In this document: in pieces, positions 46,641-57,345 of the stretch
Layout: every line of letters starts with the position of its first letter
Numbering within the stretch: the first letter of the stretch is position 1
Assembly (NCBI GenBank): GCA_015698045.1
Contig: BLAL01000319.1
Span: forward strand, 124,001-188,000
Length of the DNA: 64,000 bases
Direction of reading: 5' to 3'
Source: Rhizophagus clarus
Taxonomy: Eukaryota > Glomeromycota > Glomeromycetes > Glomerales > Glomeraceae
Made by a program: the position numbers and the translations under genes
The notes under the pieces: generated by a model
What the model saw: only the letters and a program-made list of their open reading frames with translations
Databases searched by the model: none
Told to the model about the DNA's origin: nothing

Positions 46641-48600
46641 TTACTAAAAACGATTAATAAAAACGATTAATAATCTTTTTTTTTTTGTTATTAAAAACGA
46701 TTAATAATCTTTTTTTTTTTGTTATTAAAAACGATTAATAAATCGTTTTTTTTTTTGTTATTAAAAATGATTAATAAATCGTTTTTTTTGTTATTAAAAA
46801 CGATTAAGAAAATTGTTTCTTTTTTGTTATTAAAAACGATTAAGAAAATCGTTTTTTTTTTGTTATTAAAAACGATTAAGGAAATCGTTTTTTTCTTTTG
46901 TTATTAAAAACGATAAAGAAAATCGTTTTTTTTTTATTATTAAAAACGATTAAGAAAATCGTTTTTTTTATTATTAAAAACGATTAAGAAAATCGTTTTT
47001 TGTTTTGTTATTAAAAACGATTAAGAAAATTGTTTCTTTTTTGTTATTAAAAATGAATAATAAATCGTTTTTTTTTTGTTATTAAAAACGATTAAGAAAA
47101 TCGTTTCTTTTTTGTTATTAAAAACGATTAAGAAAATCCTTTTTTTATTATTAAAAACGATAAAGAAAATCATTTTATTTTTGTTATTAAAAAATCGCTT
47201 TTTTTTGTTATTAAAAACGATTAAGAAAATCCTTTTTTTTTGTTATTAAAAACGATAAAGAAAATCGTTTTATTTTTGTTATTAAAAAATCGCTTTTTTT
47301 TGTTATTAAAAACGAATAATAAATCGTTTTTTTTGTTATTAAAAACGATTAAGAAAATCGTTTCTTTTTTGTTATTAAAAACGATTAAGAAAATACTTTT
47401 TTTATTATTAAAAACGATAAAGAAAATTGTTTTATTTTTGTTATTAAAAACGATTAAGAAAATCGTTTTTTGTTTTGTTATTAAAAACGATTAAGAAAAT
47501 TGTTTCTTTTTTGTTATTGAAAATGAATAATAAATCGTTTTTTTTTTGTTATTAAAAACGATTAAGAAAATCGTTTCTTTTTTGTTATTAAAAACGATTA
47601 AGAAAATCCTTTTTTTTTTGTTATTAAAAACGATAAAGAAAATCGTTTTATTTTTGTTATTAAAAAATCGCTTTTTTTTGTTATTAAAAACGATTAAGAA
47701 AATCGTTTCTTTTTGTTATTAAAAACGATTAAGAAAATCATTTTTTTCTTTTGTTATTAAAAACGATAAAGAAAATCGTTTTTTTTTATTATTAAAAACG
47801 ATAAAGAAAATCGTTTTTTGTTTTGTTATTAAAAACGATTAAGAAAATCGTTTTTTGTTTTGTTATTAAAAACGATTAAGAAAATTGTTTCTTTTTTGTT
47901 ATTAAAAACGAATAATAAATCGTTTTTTTTTGTTATTAAAAACGATTAAGAAAATCGTTTCTTTTTTGTTATTAAAAACGATTAAGAAAATACTTTTTTT
48001 ATTATTAAAAACGAATAAAGAAAATTGTTTTATTTTTGTTATTAAAAACGATTAAGAAAATCGTTTTTTGTTTTGTTATTAAAAACGATTAAGAAAATTG
48101 TGTCTTTTTTGTTATTAAAAACGAATAATAAATCGTTTTTTTTTTGTTATTAAAAACGATTAAGAAAATCGCTTTTTTTTCTTATTAAAACTATTATTAA
48201 ATCGTTTTTTTCTTTTGTTATTAAAAACGATTAAGAAAATCGTTTTATTTTTGTTATTAAAAACGATTAAGAAAATCGTTTTTTTTTTGTTATTAAAAAC
48301 GATTAAGAAAATCGTTTCTTTTTTGTTATTAAAAACGAATAATAAATCGTTTTACTTTTGTTATTAAAAACGATTAAGAAAATCGCTTTTTTTTCTTATT
48401 AAAACTATTATTAAATCGTTTTTTTCTTTTGTTATTAAAAACGATTAAGAAAATCGTTTTATTTTTGTTATTAAAAAATCGCTTTTTTTTGTTATAACTA
48501 TTAATAAATCGTTTTTTTCTTTTGTTATTAAAAACGATTAAGAAAATCGTTTTTTTTTTTGTTATTAAAAACGATTAAGAAAATCGTTTTTTTTTTATTA
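46640..48600. repeat. Hairpin minisatellite, about 55 units of ~35 bp
   Basis: Each unit is built from TTGTTATTAAAAACGATTAA then GAAAATCGTTTTTT. AAAACGATT and AATCGTTTT are complementary, so nearly every unit can fold into its own small hairpin. Units differ by A/T-run length and single bases and occasionally drop the centre. Plus-strand ORFs with LLLKTIKKIV repeats are by-products. Confidence 0.9.
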
Positions 48601-50300
48601 TTTAAATTTTTTCATATATAAAATTGTTGAATCTTGACAATTTTTTTTGATATAAAACGGGTCATGAATTTGATGACCTGACTTGAATATCGTGGGTCAG
48701 GTTAAGTCAATTACCCGACCCCATCCGCCCGTTCGGAACTCTACATTTCGCAAGTTTTTTTTGATATTTTACTGATAAACGTTGCAAAAACGTTTTTTGA
48801 TGTATATTTACCGCGGATTTTTAAGTGATCAACGTACTAAATTTTTTCCGTAATTAAAAAAAGTTTCGCGACGTTTTAACATTGCGAAAACGTTTTTGTA
48901 ACTTTTTTTTGGATATTTTATTAAGAAACGCATTTTTTGATATATAATTAAATTAAAAAACGTTTTTTTGTGATAATTTAGTAAAAAGTGTCATGAAACG
49001 TTTGTACAATGTTTTTTTTTTATTAATCTAATCATTCGAAGTAACCCGAATACCTTCAGGCCAACGGGTAGGGTCGGATCAGAGCAGGTTACCGAACTGA
49101 ACTGACCCGAAAAAATTCTTCAGTTCGGATTGACAAGGTAACCCGAACCGGCCCAACCCGTTCAGAGCATTAAATTTATTAAATGACAAAAAAAAATGGT
49201 TTTCTCGTTTTTTATTATCACAAATCAATTCGGTAAAATCGGTTCAGAAAATCGTAAAATTGATATAGAAACTGCAGTGATGAATGTTTCAGTTCGATCG
49301 TAAACTGGAACTGTTAAAACCGATCGGTAATTACAGAAACTCTAACTTGTACCCAAATTACTCTAGTTCGTTTAGTAAAAAAGGTCAAAGCCTTTATTTA
49401 TCAATGTTTTTAATTCGTTTTGGCAAAAAAACCTATTAAAAAATGCTTATTTAGCATTTTTTGAAAGAAAGTTTATTTATTAACGTTTTTTAATTTGTAT
49501 ATTTGTATTAAAAAAAATGTTAAAAAACATTTAGTTAATATTTTAACTCGTTTTAACTTTCACTTTTTAAAAAAAGTTAGAAAAACGTTAGTTACCGTTT
49601 TTTAATTCATTTTAGTTACCATTTTCCAAATCGGTTTAAAGAAAAGTTTTTTTTAACTTCATTTTTTTAAAAAAAGAAACGTTTTTCAACTTTTTTTTTA
49701 AAAAAAAGGAAAAAAAACGTAGTCAACGTTTTTTTTAACTCGTTCTTTAAAAAAATGTAGTTACCTTTTAACTCGTTTTTTAAAAAAAAGTAATTGACAT
49801 TTTTTTAACTCATTCTTTAAAAAACGTAGTTAACATTTTTAACTCGTTACTATGTTTTTTTTAACTTGTTTTAAAGAAAAAAAGTTAAGAAATCGTTTGG
49901 TTAACATTTTCTTAATTCATCTTGATAATATAATAGTTAAATTAAATTTAATGTTTTTTAGGAACTGAACGCAAATTTTTTTGGTTTGGTCCCATATTAC
50001 TATTCAACCCAGACTAATCCAGTCTTTAAAAAAAACGGGTTTAATCATCTTTTTCTCTTAAATAAAAAAGAAAGAAACGGTTTTATAAACCGCCTTGTAC
50101 ATTATTTTTTTCATTATTCTTTTCAGGTTAACAAGCCACCCGATCCAGATCATGATTTTGATGACCCGAATGGATCTTTACCCTAATCGTTCCAATTAAA
50201 AAATGAAAGAAAAAAATGATTTTTTTTTCTAAATCGTTTAATAAAAAAATGTTTTTATCCGTTTTTTCCTAAATCTTTAAAGATTTCTTCATATTTATCA
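48600..50300. repeat. Right flank of the array: worn ACGTTTTTT-type repeats
   Basis: Many AACGTTTTTTAACTCG-like strings (49,500-49,900) and GACCCG/CCGAACC strings (48,660-48,740 and 49,030-49,170) continue the composition of the left flank, partly in reverse orientation. A plus ORF at 49986-50186 is doubtful. Confidence 0.5.
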
Positions 50301-50518
50301 TCAAAATTTATTGTAATTTTTTTTTTTTTTTTTTTTTTTTTTCAATAAAATTAAAAAAAAAAATTAAAATTTTAAAGATACTAATTTTTAATGATTTGTA
50401 ACAATTTATTATTGATCGGCAAAAAAGTTAAAAAGTGCAAATAATTTATGATTATAAAGCTAACAGCTATTTTCGCTGGCACAGGAAGAGGTTTTGCAAA
50501 AAGTTAGTCTAAAGATGT

Positions 50519-50582
50519 GCTCAAGCTTAAGCTTAAGCTTAGGCATAAGCAAAGCAAAGCTTAAGCTAAGCTTAAGCTTAAG
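50519..50582. repeat. AAGCTT palindrome cluster
   Basis: CTCAAGCTTAAGCTTAAGCTT followed by more AAGCTTAAGC steps: a short dense run of the self-complementary AAGCTT, about 200 bases outside the large inverted-repeat unit. Confidence 0.75.
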
Positions 50583-50781
50583 ACTATGTATATATAAAAC
50601 TAACTGAAGCTTTTTTTACGAAAAAGGCAATTTTTTTTGTATCTACGGCAACTGTGCATGTGGGTCATCATCGAAAGTGGAATAGAAAATTTTAGTGAAA
50701 ATCTGGCCAAAATAAAAATGATTGACCAACATTTTTTCCTATTATAGAGGAAAATCGCACTAAAAGCTTATCTGGTTGTAA

Positions 50782-51239
50782 TATGGCAAGCCATCCAAGA
50801 CAAAAGTGTGCCATATTTTGCAGCAGGTGCGCCTGTTTTTAGGCGCCTGATGCGCTAAGTGCGGCAGGTGCGCCTGTTTTTAGGCGCCTGAGTGCGGCAG
50901 GTGCACCTAGTTTTTAGGCGCCTGATGCGCAGGATGCGCCTGATTTTTAGGCGCCTGAGGCGCCAAAGTGCGGCAGTTGCGTCTGATTGCGGCAGTTGCG
51001 CCTGTTTTTAGGCGCCTGATTGCGGCAGTTGCGGCAGATTGCGGCAGGTGCGCCTGTTTTTTTGTTCTTTTTCGATCATAGGCTTTTTTTGGAAATAAAC
51101 ATTCACTGAGCTTTTGGCATAGATCTACATACATTGCCAAATTAATTTAATAATCTGATAAAAATAGTAAAGTTTAGTTTTCTTGGTTCGAACCTATTCC
51201 ACTGGATCGGATATTGTTTTATTTTTGAAATTATCACTC
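50782..51239 (+). repeat. Left terminal inverted repeat of the 13-kb unit
   Basis: The outer part holds tandem phrases of TGCGGCAGGTGCGCCTGTTT and AGGCGCCTGATGCG (about 50,820-51,060); each AGGCGCCT is a palindrome. The inner part is unique AT-rich sequence (CATAGGCTTTTTTTGG, CACTGGATCGGATATTG). It pairs with 63324-63759. Confidence 0.8.
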
Positions 51240-51927
51240 GTTGGTCTAATTCCCGGCCAGACTTGTGGTTTAAGTAATGACCTCTCTCCATCCCGCCTTC
51301 TTTAAAACATTTTCTTTCTTTTCATATAGTAATATATTCATGTACTTTATATAATATTAATTTCAATGAGTATACAATTATCATACAAGGATTCTTTTTC
51401 AAGAAACATTAATGTAAATATTTTTTTTTATTGTTTTAGGAACAAACAAAACAGTTTTATTAGCAATCAAATTGACCTTAAAATTTGGTAAATTGCAAGT
51501 AAAAAATGGTGAGGTTTTATAATTTTTTTTTATTCAACTAAACCTGAAACCAACTAAACTCTATATGTTAGTTTTGAGATAGCATGGGTACTGAACTGAA
51601 AGGAAGGTTTTTGTGACGGTTTTCTGATATGTTATTTACTTAGTTATTATAATGCTATTTTAAAATGTGAACAATAATTTTAGTTTATTTCAAATATTAA
51701 TCTTATGTACTGTTTAAATTTTCATGATTTATTTGTGAACATTAAGATTAAGGTATCATTAATTAGGAAAGACTAATTCTTTAAGTTTATTAACAAAAAT
51801 AGAAATAATTGCATAATATTTTTATGGGCGGGTATTGAAGATGATTCATCCCGTAAGGTTCATTGAATTGGGTATTTTGTTACCAAATGACTGGGCCATA
51901 TTTTCCAAAAAAAAAAAAATAAGATCA
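51240..51927. other. Non-coding stretch inside the 13-kb unit, downstream of the integrase
   Basis: AT-rich. No gene is seen. It serves as the 3' flank of the transposase. Confidence 0.4.
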
Positions 51928-53373
51928 CTAATTATTTCTTAGAATTGTAGCTACTACACTAACTGTTTTTTTATAAACATTTATTCCAAAACCTTCTTCA
52001 TCCACTTCTAATGGATCAACCATTGATCGTAAAGACCGATACTGTTCGTCTGTCAATATATTTCTTGGTTCATCAACAGTCACTGTATTGTCTTCTTCAG
52101 CAGGAGTCGGACCCTCCCAATCAATTCCGTACTCATTTGGATCAACTAAATCATCCTCCATTCCTCTAAAACCTGATTCAATCATACCTTTACTGTATAA
52201 TTGCATTGGAGTTTGATGATTCTCTGTACGAATTTTATGGTTATTCCAGGAAGCTTTCCATTGTGATAAACTTTGGTTAATTCGATGTATAAATACATAG
52301 TGCAAGCAAAAAATGTATATGGGATTATTAATATCTAACCCATGTCTGTCCTCTAAATACATAAAAATTGTGAAATAAGTCTTTACTATATTACGCGCTA
52401 AATCTACCCAAAGTCTTTCGATTCTTTGGTTGTGAACAGAGCGTCCTGCAATAAAACTTCCGCGATTTTCACCACGATAAGAATTCATATATCTTTGCAC
52501 TTTAACATTCTCTCCACCACAGTCCGCTCGGACGCGACTTGGTGTACCAAAGTGATCACAACCTTTTTTGAAATATACAAACACAGTGTCAGCTCGATTG
52601 TTATTACTACAATGTAAATATGTTATTGCTCTAGAAAATCCATCAATACCGGCATGAATGACTAATTTCCACCGAATGAGCTTATGATGACCATCTATGT
52701 GCCATAATGCGTTTGGACCAGCAACATGATATACACGACGTGGAGTGATATTAATCCAGCGTGTAACAGTACCCAAAGCATCTACACGCTGGATAGAATC
52801 ACGTAGCCGTTGCCTAGTAACTTTGATTCCTCTTGAACATACAGCACCCATCATCATACTTTGTCCAAAAAATGGATTTTCTGACTTCAACTGCTTAACA
52901 ATCTCATCAAGTTCATCATCTGTAAGAGCAGTATATGGCTGAATCGTATCTTGAAGATTACTTTCCTCCCTCCGTCTGCTTAAAGTTTTGGCAGATATAT
53001 TAAACGTATTTGCTATATCCGTCCAATGATATCCTTGTTGTCTTAATAATTTAACAGCATCTTCGTTGATCAAAGATTTTGGTCTTCCACCTGTTTTTTC
53101 TTTTCGAACAAAATTTCTAACTGCAAAACTAGTGTCATTATTCAAGAACTCAATTCTTTGATTTAGTCTGTTTACAACAAATTTTATATCATTTAATTTT
53201 GTTTGAAAAGTCTCGTCACTATAAAAATTCTGAACTCATAAATGCGATGGAATTACAAGTAGAACGCCTTGCAACATTAGTTTCAATGTATTTAGATCAT
53301 CACCCTTTTCAAGGACATTGATAGCATTGAATAAACACTCTCCAGCGTAACTTTCGAAATTTTCCTGCGACAT
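51928..53373 (-). CDS. Integrase-core DNA transposase, DD(34)E type
   Basis: The main open frame, 51928-53145, gives 405 residues. A helix-turn-helix follows [10 protein letters not shown] ([21 protein letters not shown], about residues 38-58). The integrase core has Asp151 in [12 protein letters not shown], Asp208 in [11 protein letters not shown] and Glu243 in [11 protein letters not shown], with 34 residues between the last two. [13 protein letters not shown] and the C-terminal [12 protein letters not shown] are typical of integrase-like transposases that I know mainly from fish and cnidarian genomes. The frame continues upstream to Met at 53373 ([11 protein letters not shown]) with one in-frame TGA between, so the first about 75 residues are either interrupted or start differently. 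It would cut and join the inverted ends of the 13-kb unit. Confidence 0.75.
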
Positions 53374-53890
53374 GATTATACTTAAACTTGACAAAGTAAC
53401 TAAATGTTATGTTATTCTCTTTCTTTTTAATTTTTGGAAAAAAAGATTATCTAATATAGATTTACTATACGTTTGTCCCATGCATGCAAAGCCACATTTT
53501 CATCGAATTAATTTGTTTCAATACGTAATATAGATGACTAAAAAGCAATAACCAATTTTGTCAATATTAACCTGCATCAGGGAGTCACAGGAAAAATGTA
53601 TCGTCCTCTAAATGTTCATAAAAATGTGATGAAAATAAATAAATAAATCAAAATGTGCATTGCTTGTATATCATGATGTACATGCATTTTAAATTTAATA
53701 AACATTATACTAATATTTAATATATTATTATTATAATAGTCATAATTATCTGTTTAAATTTAATGTACAAAATTGTATTTATTATCACGCTATTTTACTA
53801 ATATAAAAAAGCTAATATTATGTTGTTACATTCTTATTTGATCATTAATAAAATTTCTGATGACAAAAATTGCCCACAAACTATCCTTAA
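53374..53890. other. AT-rich spacer upstream of the transposase
   Basis: It probably holds the transposase promoter on the minus strand. No other gene is seen. Confidence 0.4.
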
Positions 53891-55850
53891 CAAGGCCGAA
53901 AAATGGAAAAAAAAAACGAAATAGAAGTAATTGTTTCGCTAAAAAATAATTCAAAAGAAACCCCATACAGAACTTCAACACGTCCAAAAACCTGAAGAAT
54001 AGTCGTCTAAAAAAAAAAAAATGAAAATCCAAGACTGATGTTAATAACGTTTCGTTAAAAAAATAACGTTAAAGGAAGAAGCAAGAAAACTCACTTGAAT
54101 CCGCGCTCAAAGTCACACTAGACCTAAAAAAAAAAAAAAAAAAAAAATGAAACATTAGTTAATGTTTCGTTAAAATCATTATTCATTATGGTCAAAAAAA
54201 TTTTAAGAAAAAACTACCTATCCAAGAGCCGCCTAAAATCTGCAACTGCAAAAGAAAAAAATGAAGGAAACGTTAGTAAACGTTTCTTTTCGTTAAAATA
54301 AGAAATATAAATTAAAAAAAAAATGAGGTGCTTACCGCAATCTGGCTTCCAGAAGCATAAAAACAGCCGTTAAACTACATGAATAAAAGAATAAAATATT
54401 ATTAGATGTTTCTTTTTGTTAAAGTAAAAAAAAACCCCAATAAAAAAAAAAAAGTTTAAACACCCACAGAAATATACGTCCAAAAAGACCAGGAGCGCTG
54501 TAACAAAGCTACAAAAGAAAAAAATAAACCGCTTAATAAACGTTTTGTTAAAGAGATAGTTTATAACATTAGAGAACGGTATTAGCAAGTGAAGAAGATA
54601 TGATCGTTAAACCCTTACAGAAATCCACGTTTATAGATATTCGAGAAAATCGGATAAAAATAGAAACGTTAATAAATGCTTCATCTAAGAAATATTTAAA
54701 GAAAATACCCTCCAAAGAAATAAATTAACCACCAAAATTCCACACGTCTAGAGACCCGACCATCTAAAAAAGGAAATCGAAACGTTAGAAAACGTTTCGT
54801 TCGTTTCATTAAAACCAATAAAAAATAGCTCACCTAATAGACCCAAAGAGCGGCAAACTGTTCAAAAAAAAAAAAAAAATGAAGAAAACGAAATGACGGT
54901 GACGATTCGTTAGAAGACATTCATTTTCCAAGGATTCTCATGCATTCTTATGGCCATCTAAAAAAAACCAAGATAAAACATTAACAAAAGTTTCATTTAA
55001 AGAATTAATTTGAAATAATATTATAAGAATATTTTACCCACTGGAATCTTGTGTCCAGAAGAACCGAAGAATCACCTACAAAAGAAAAAAAAGAACTATT
55101 AGCAACAGTTCGTTAAAAGGCAGAGTGAAGTAAAAAAGAAAGTCAAACTTACCGAAGTCCCAATATAAACCTGTTGTCCCCCTTTTGGCCATAGCTGCAT
55201 AGCATCTTTCAGAGAGATCCGAATTGTTTTACTTTCCAGTATCTCATATCCAGGGAGATTCGAAACATCGCCTATAAAAACGAACAATCAGTGATTATTT
55301 TTTTAACGAAATGAACTGACGTTTCGAAACTTGGGGTAAGTAACAGTTGATTTTTCTTTCGATTTATCTTTTTTAACAAACGAAATGATTATTAACGTTT
55401 CGTTTATTTTTGTCTTTTTTTTTAGGCGGCCGGTTCCTCGAATCTCCTTGGATATGGATTTTGTTAAGGGTATAGGAGTGTTAATGAAAATATAAGTAAT
55501 ATAAAAAAATTTTTTTTTTTTATTTTAATTCAAGAACCGGCCGTCTACAAAAAAAAAGCGAACTGTTAGTAAAGTTCGTTAAAATAATAAAAATAAAATT
55601 TTATTGATATATAATTTATCTTACTACATTAGACTTTATATCGTGTGGTTAGACATCGAAATTCAACGCGCCTACCATAAAGGAGCCAAAAGCTACGGTC
55701 TAAAATAGGAAGACAGACGACTGTTAGTAACTGTTCGTTAGAAGAGCAATTAAAAGTAAAAATAATTAAAAAATGTTTACCTCTCCTACCGAATTCTGAG
55801 GGAGAACTTTCTGTTTGAAAGAAGGAGGAAATTGAAAAGAAGGGTAAATA
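53890..55850 (-). other. Regular array of about 15 intron-like units with short exon-like spacers
   Basis: Every 100-140 bases the plus strand shows GAAACGTTAGTAAACGTTTC-like cores followed by GTTAAAA. On the minus strand most units read as introns: GTAAG-type start, TTAACGAAAC, a TACTAAC-like branch site inside the palindromic core, then a T-rich tract and TTTTGTAG or TTTTGCAG. Exon-like pieces of 30-120 bases lie between. The clearest is 55155-55274 (GDVSNLPGYEILESKTIRIS), which looks like protein. At about 55,285 and 55,334-55,425 units lie in the opposite orientation, with an inverted GGCCGGTTC pair (55424-55443 and 55528-55546). It is either a gene of many microexons with near-identical introns or a multiplied intron-like repeat. 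Confidence 0.55.
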
Positions 55851-57345
55851 GAGAGGGAAAAAGGAAGAGCGAATGAAAGGGAAAAAGGAAGAAAAAGTAA
55901 AAGGAAGAGTGTGGGAATATGGACTATGGAATACTAAAGACAGTTTTATACTTTCTTTTAATAATAAAGATTTATTTTAAGTTATTTTAAGTTGTATGAT
56001 GAAACAATAAAAAAAAAGATCGATAAAGAACGAAATTAATGATTTGTGAAACTAAACTAAATCACATGACCGATCGGATGAATTTTTCCCGACTTCCTGA
56101 AGTGTTCCCCTTCAATTGTTCTTTGTCCAGTCAAAGCTCGTACTGTGCTTCACTGGTCAAAAAATGATCTATCTCTGTAACTAATTAAATGCATATCGAT
56201 ATCTAAACTATTAGTCACCACTAATATATATCAGATATTTGTACGATTTTTTAAAAATTGAATAATATTGTAATAATGTTACCACTCAATGTATGTTAAT
56301 TGAAAATGATAACAGAAAATAAATGTAATAAAGTTTATAATAATAGCAATAAAATGTGTAATAAAATCAATGTATATATGCTAATCAGTAAATAATAAAT
56401 ACAGTGTAATGAAATAATGTGAAAGCAATATGTTAGAAATGATCAATAGGTCTCTTTACTAACCAATAAAAAAATACAATATTAACATGCTCTGTAATAT
56501 TCAATTATTGTTAACGAACTAAGGCTGACTACTAAAAAACCAGAAAAGCTATAGAATTCCCTTTCTTTTTATAAAACCAATTATGTTTGTTGCCGAATTG
56601 CCAAACCACACAAACTGTCAAGCAGACAACTTGTCCTTGGGCGATCTTGTACTCACAGCCACCAAGCTCTAACATTCCGATACCTATCTTCCATTAATGT
56701 ATGCATTTAGGAATTAAAATCATTTATTAATCAGACGAATAGAACATAATTACAAATATAATATGAAATCATTATGCATTTTATGAGTAATATATGCGTG
56801 TATTTTATATAATTTATATATGCAAACAAGATTAAAGATTACACAACAATCAGAAATTAATGTAATGCTGGGCGACACGATTTTTTACATAAACTTATCC
56901 GCATTTTTTTACTTTTCTTAAAGTCATATATTCATATACTGAATATACTGAAATAAACTAAAAAATAGCGTCAAAATTAAGCTGTACGATCACAAATAAA
57001 TGGCCGATTGTAATATCACGCAACAATACTGATCAAACTTGATAGAAATCAGAAATTATGATAAAATAATTAAATTTATTGTCCAAACATTAGAAATTAT
57101 GATGTAATAATCTAAATACAATATAATAATCTCTTATTATTTATCGTGCAATGATTATTTAAAATAGATTCGTTGACATTTAAATTTGCCATCCATTTTT
57201 TTTACATTATTTTTTAGCCTTAGATTAACTTTTAGGTTATCTTTATATTAATGTATGTAATATTAACATTACGTTTAGTTAACTGAACGTTTTTTTTTTA
57301 CTAACGATTTTATTTTATACATTTTTAACATTGACAATAAAATTT
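55850..57345. other. Spacer with purine-rich block, then AT-rich sequence
   Basis: At 55,800-55,930 the plus strand is nearly all purine (GAAAGGGAAAAAGGAAGA), i.e. pyrimidine-rich on the strand of the array, as a fungal core promoter would be. The remainder has no gene that I can support. Confidence 0.4.

Noticed and set aside
46719-47494. ORFs with repeated LLLKTIKKIV
   Set aside because: They are translations of the minisatellite and appear in whichever frame lacks a stop.
46640-48600. Regular repeats could suggest a CRISPR array
   Set aside because: There are no unique spacers; units are contiguous, self-complementary and vary by slippage, and the genome is eukaryotic.
50907-51140. A 77-codon ORF in the left inverted repeat, with a twin in the right arm
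   Set aside because: Both copies come from the shared repeat; the codons follow the GGCGCC unit and no start context supports translation.
51180-51200. GGTTCGAACC looks like a tRNA T-loop
   Set aside because: No matching acceptor stem, D-arm or anticodon arm lies upstream at the right distance; it is part of the large inverted repeat.
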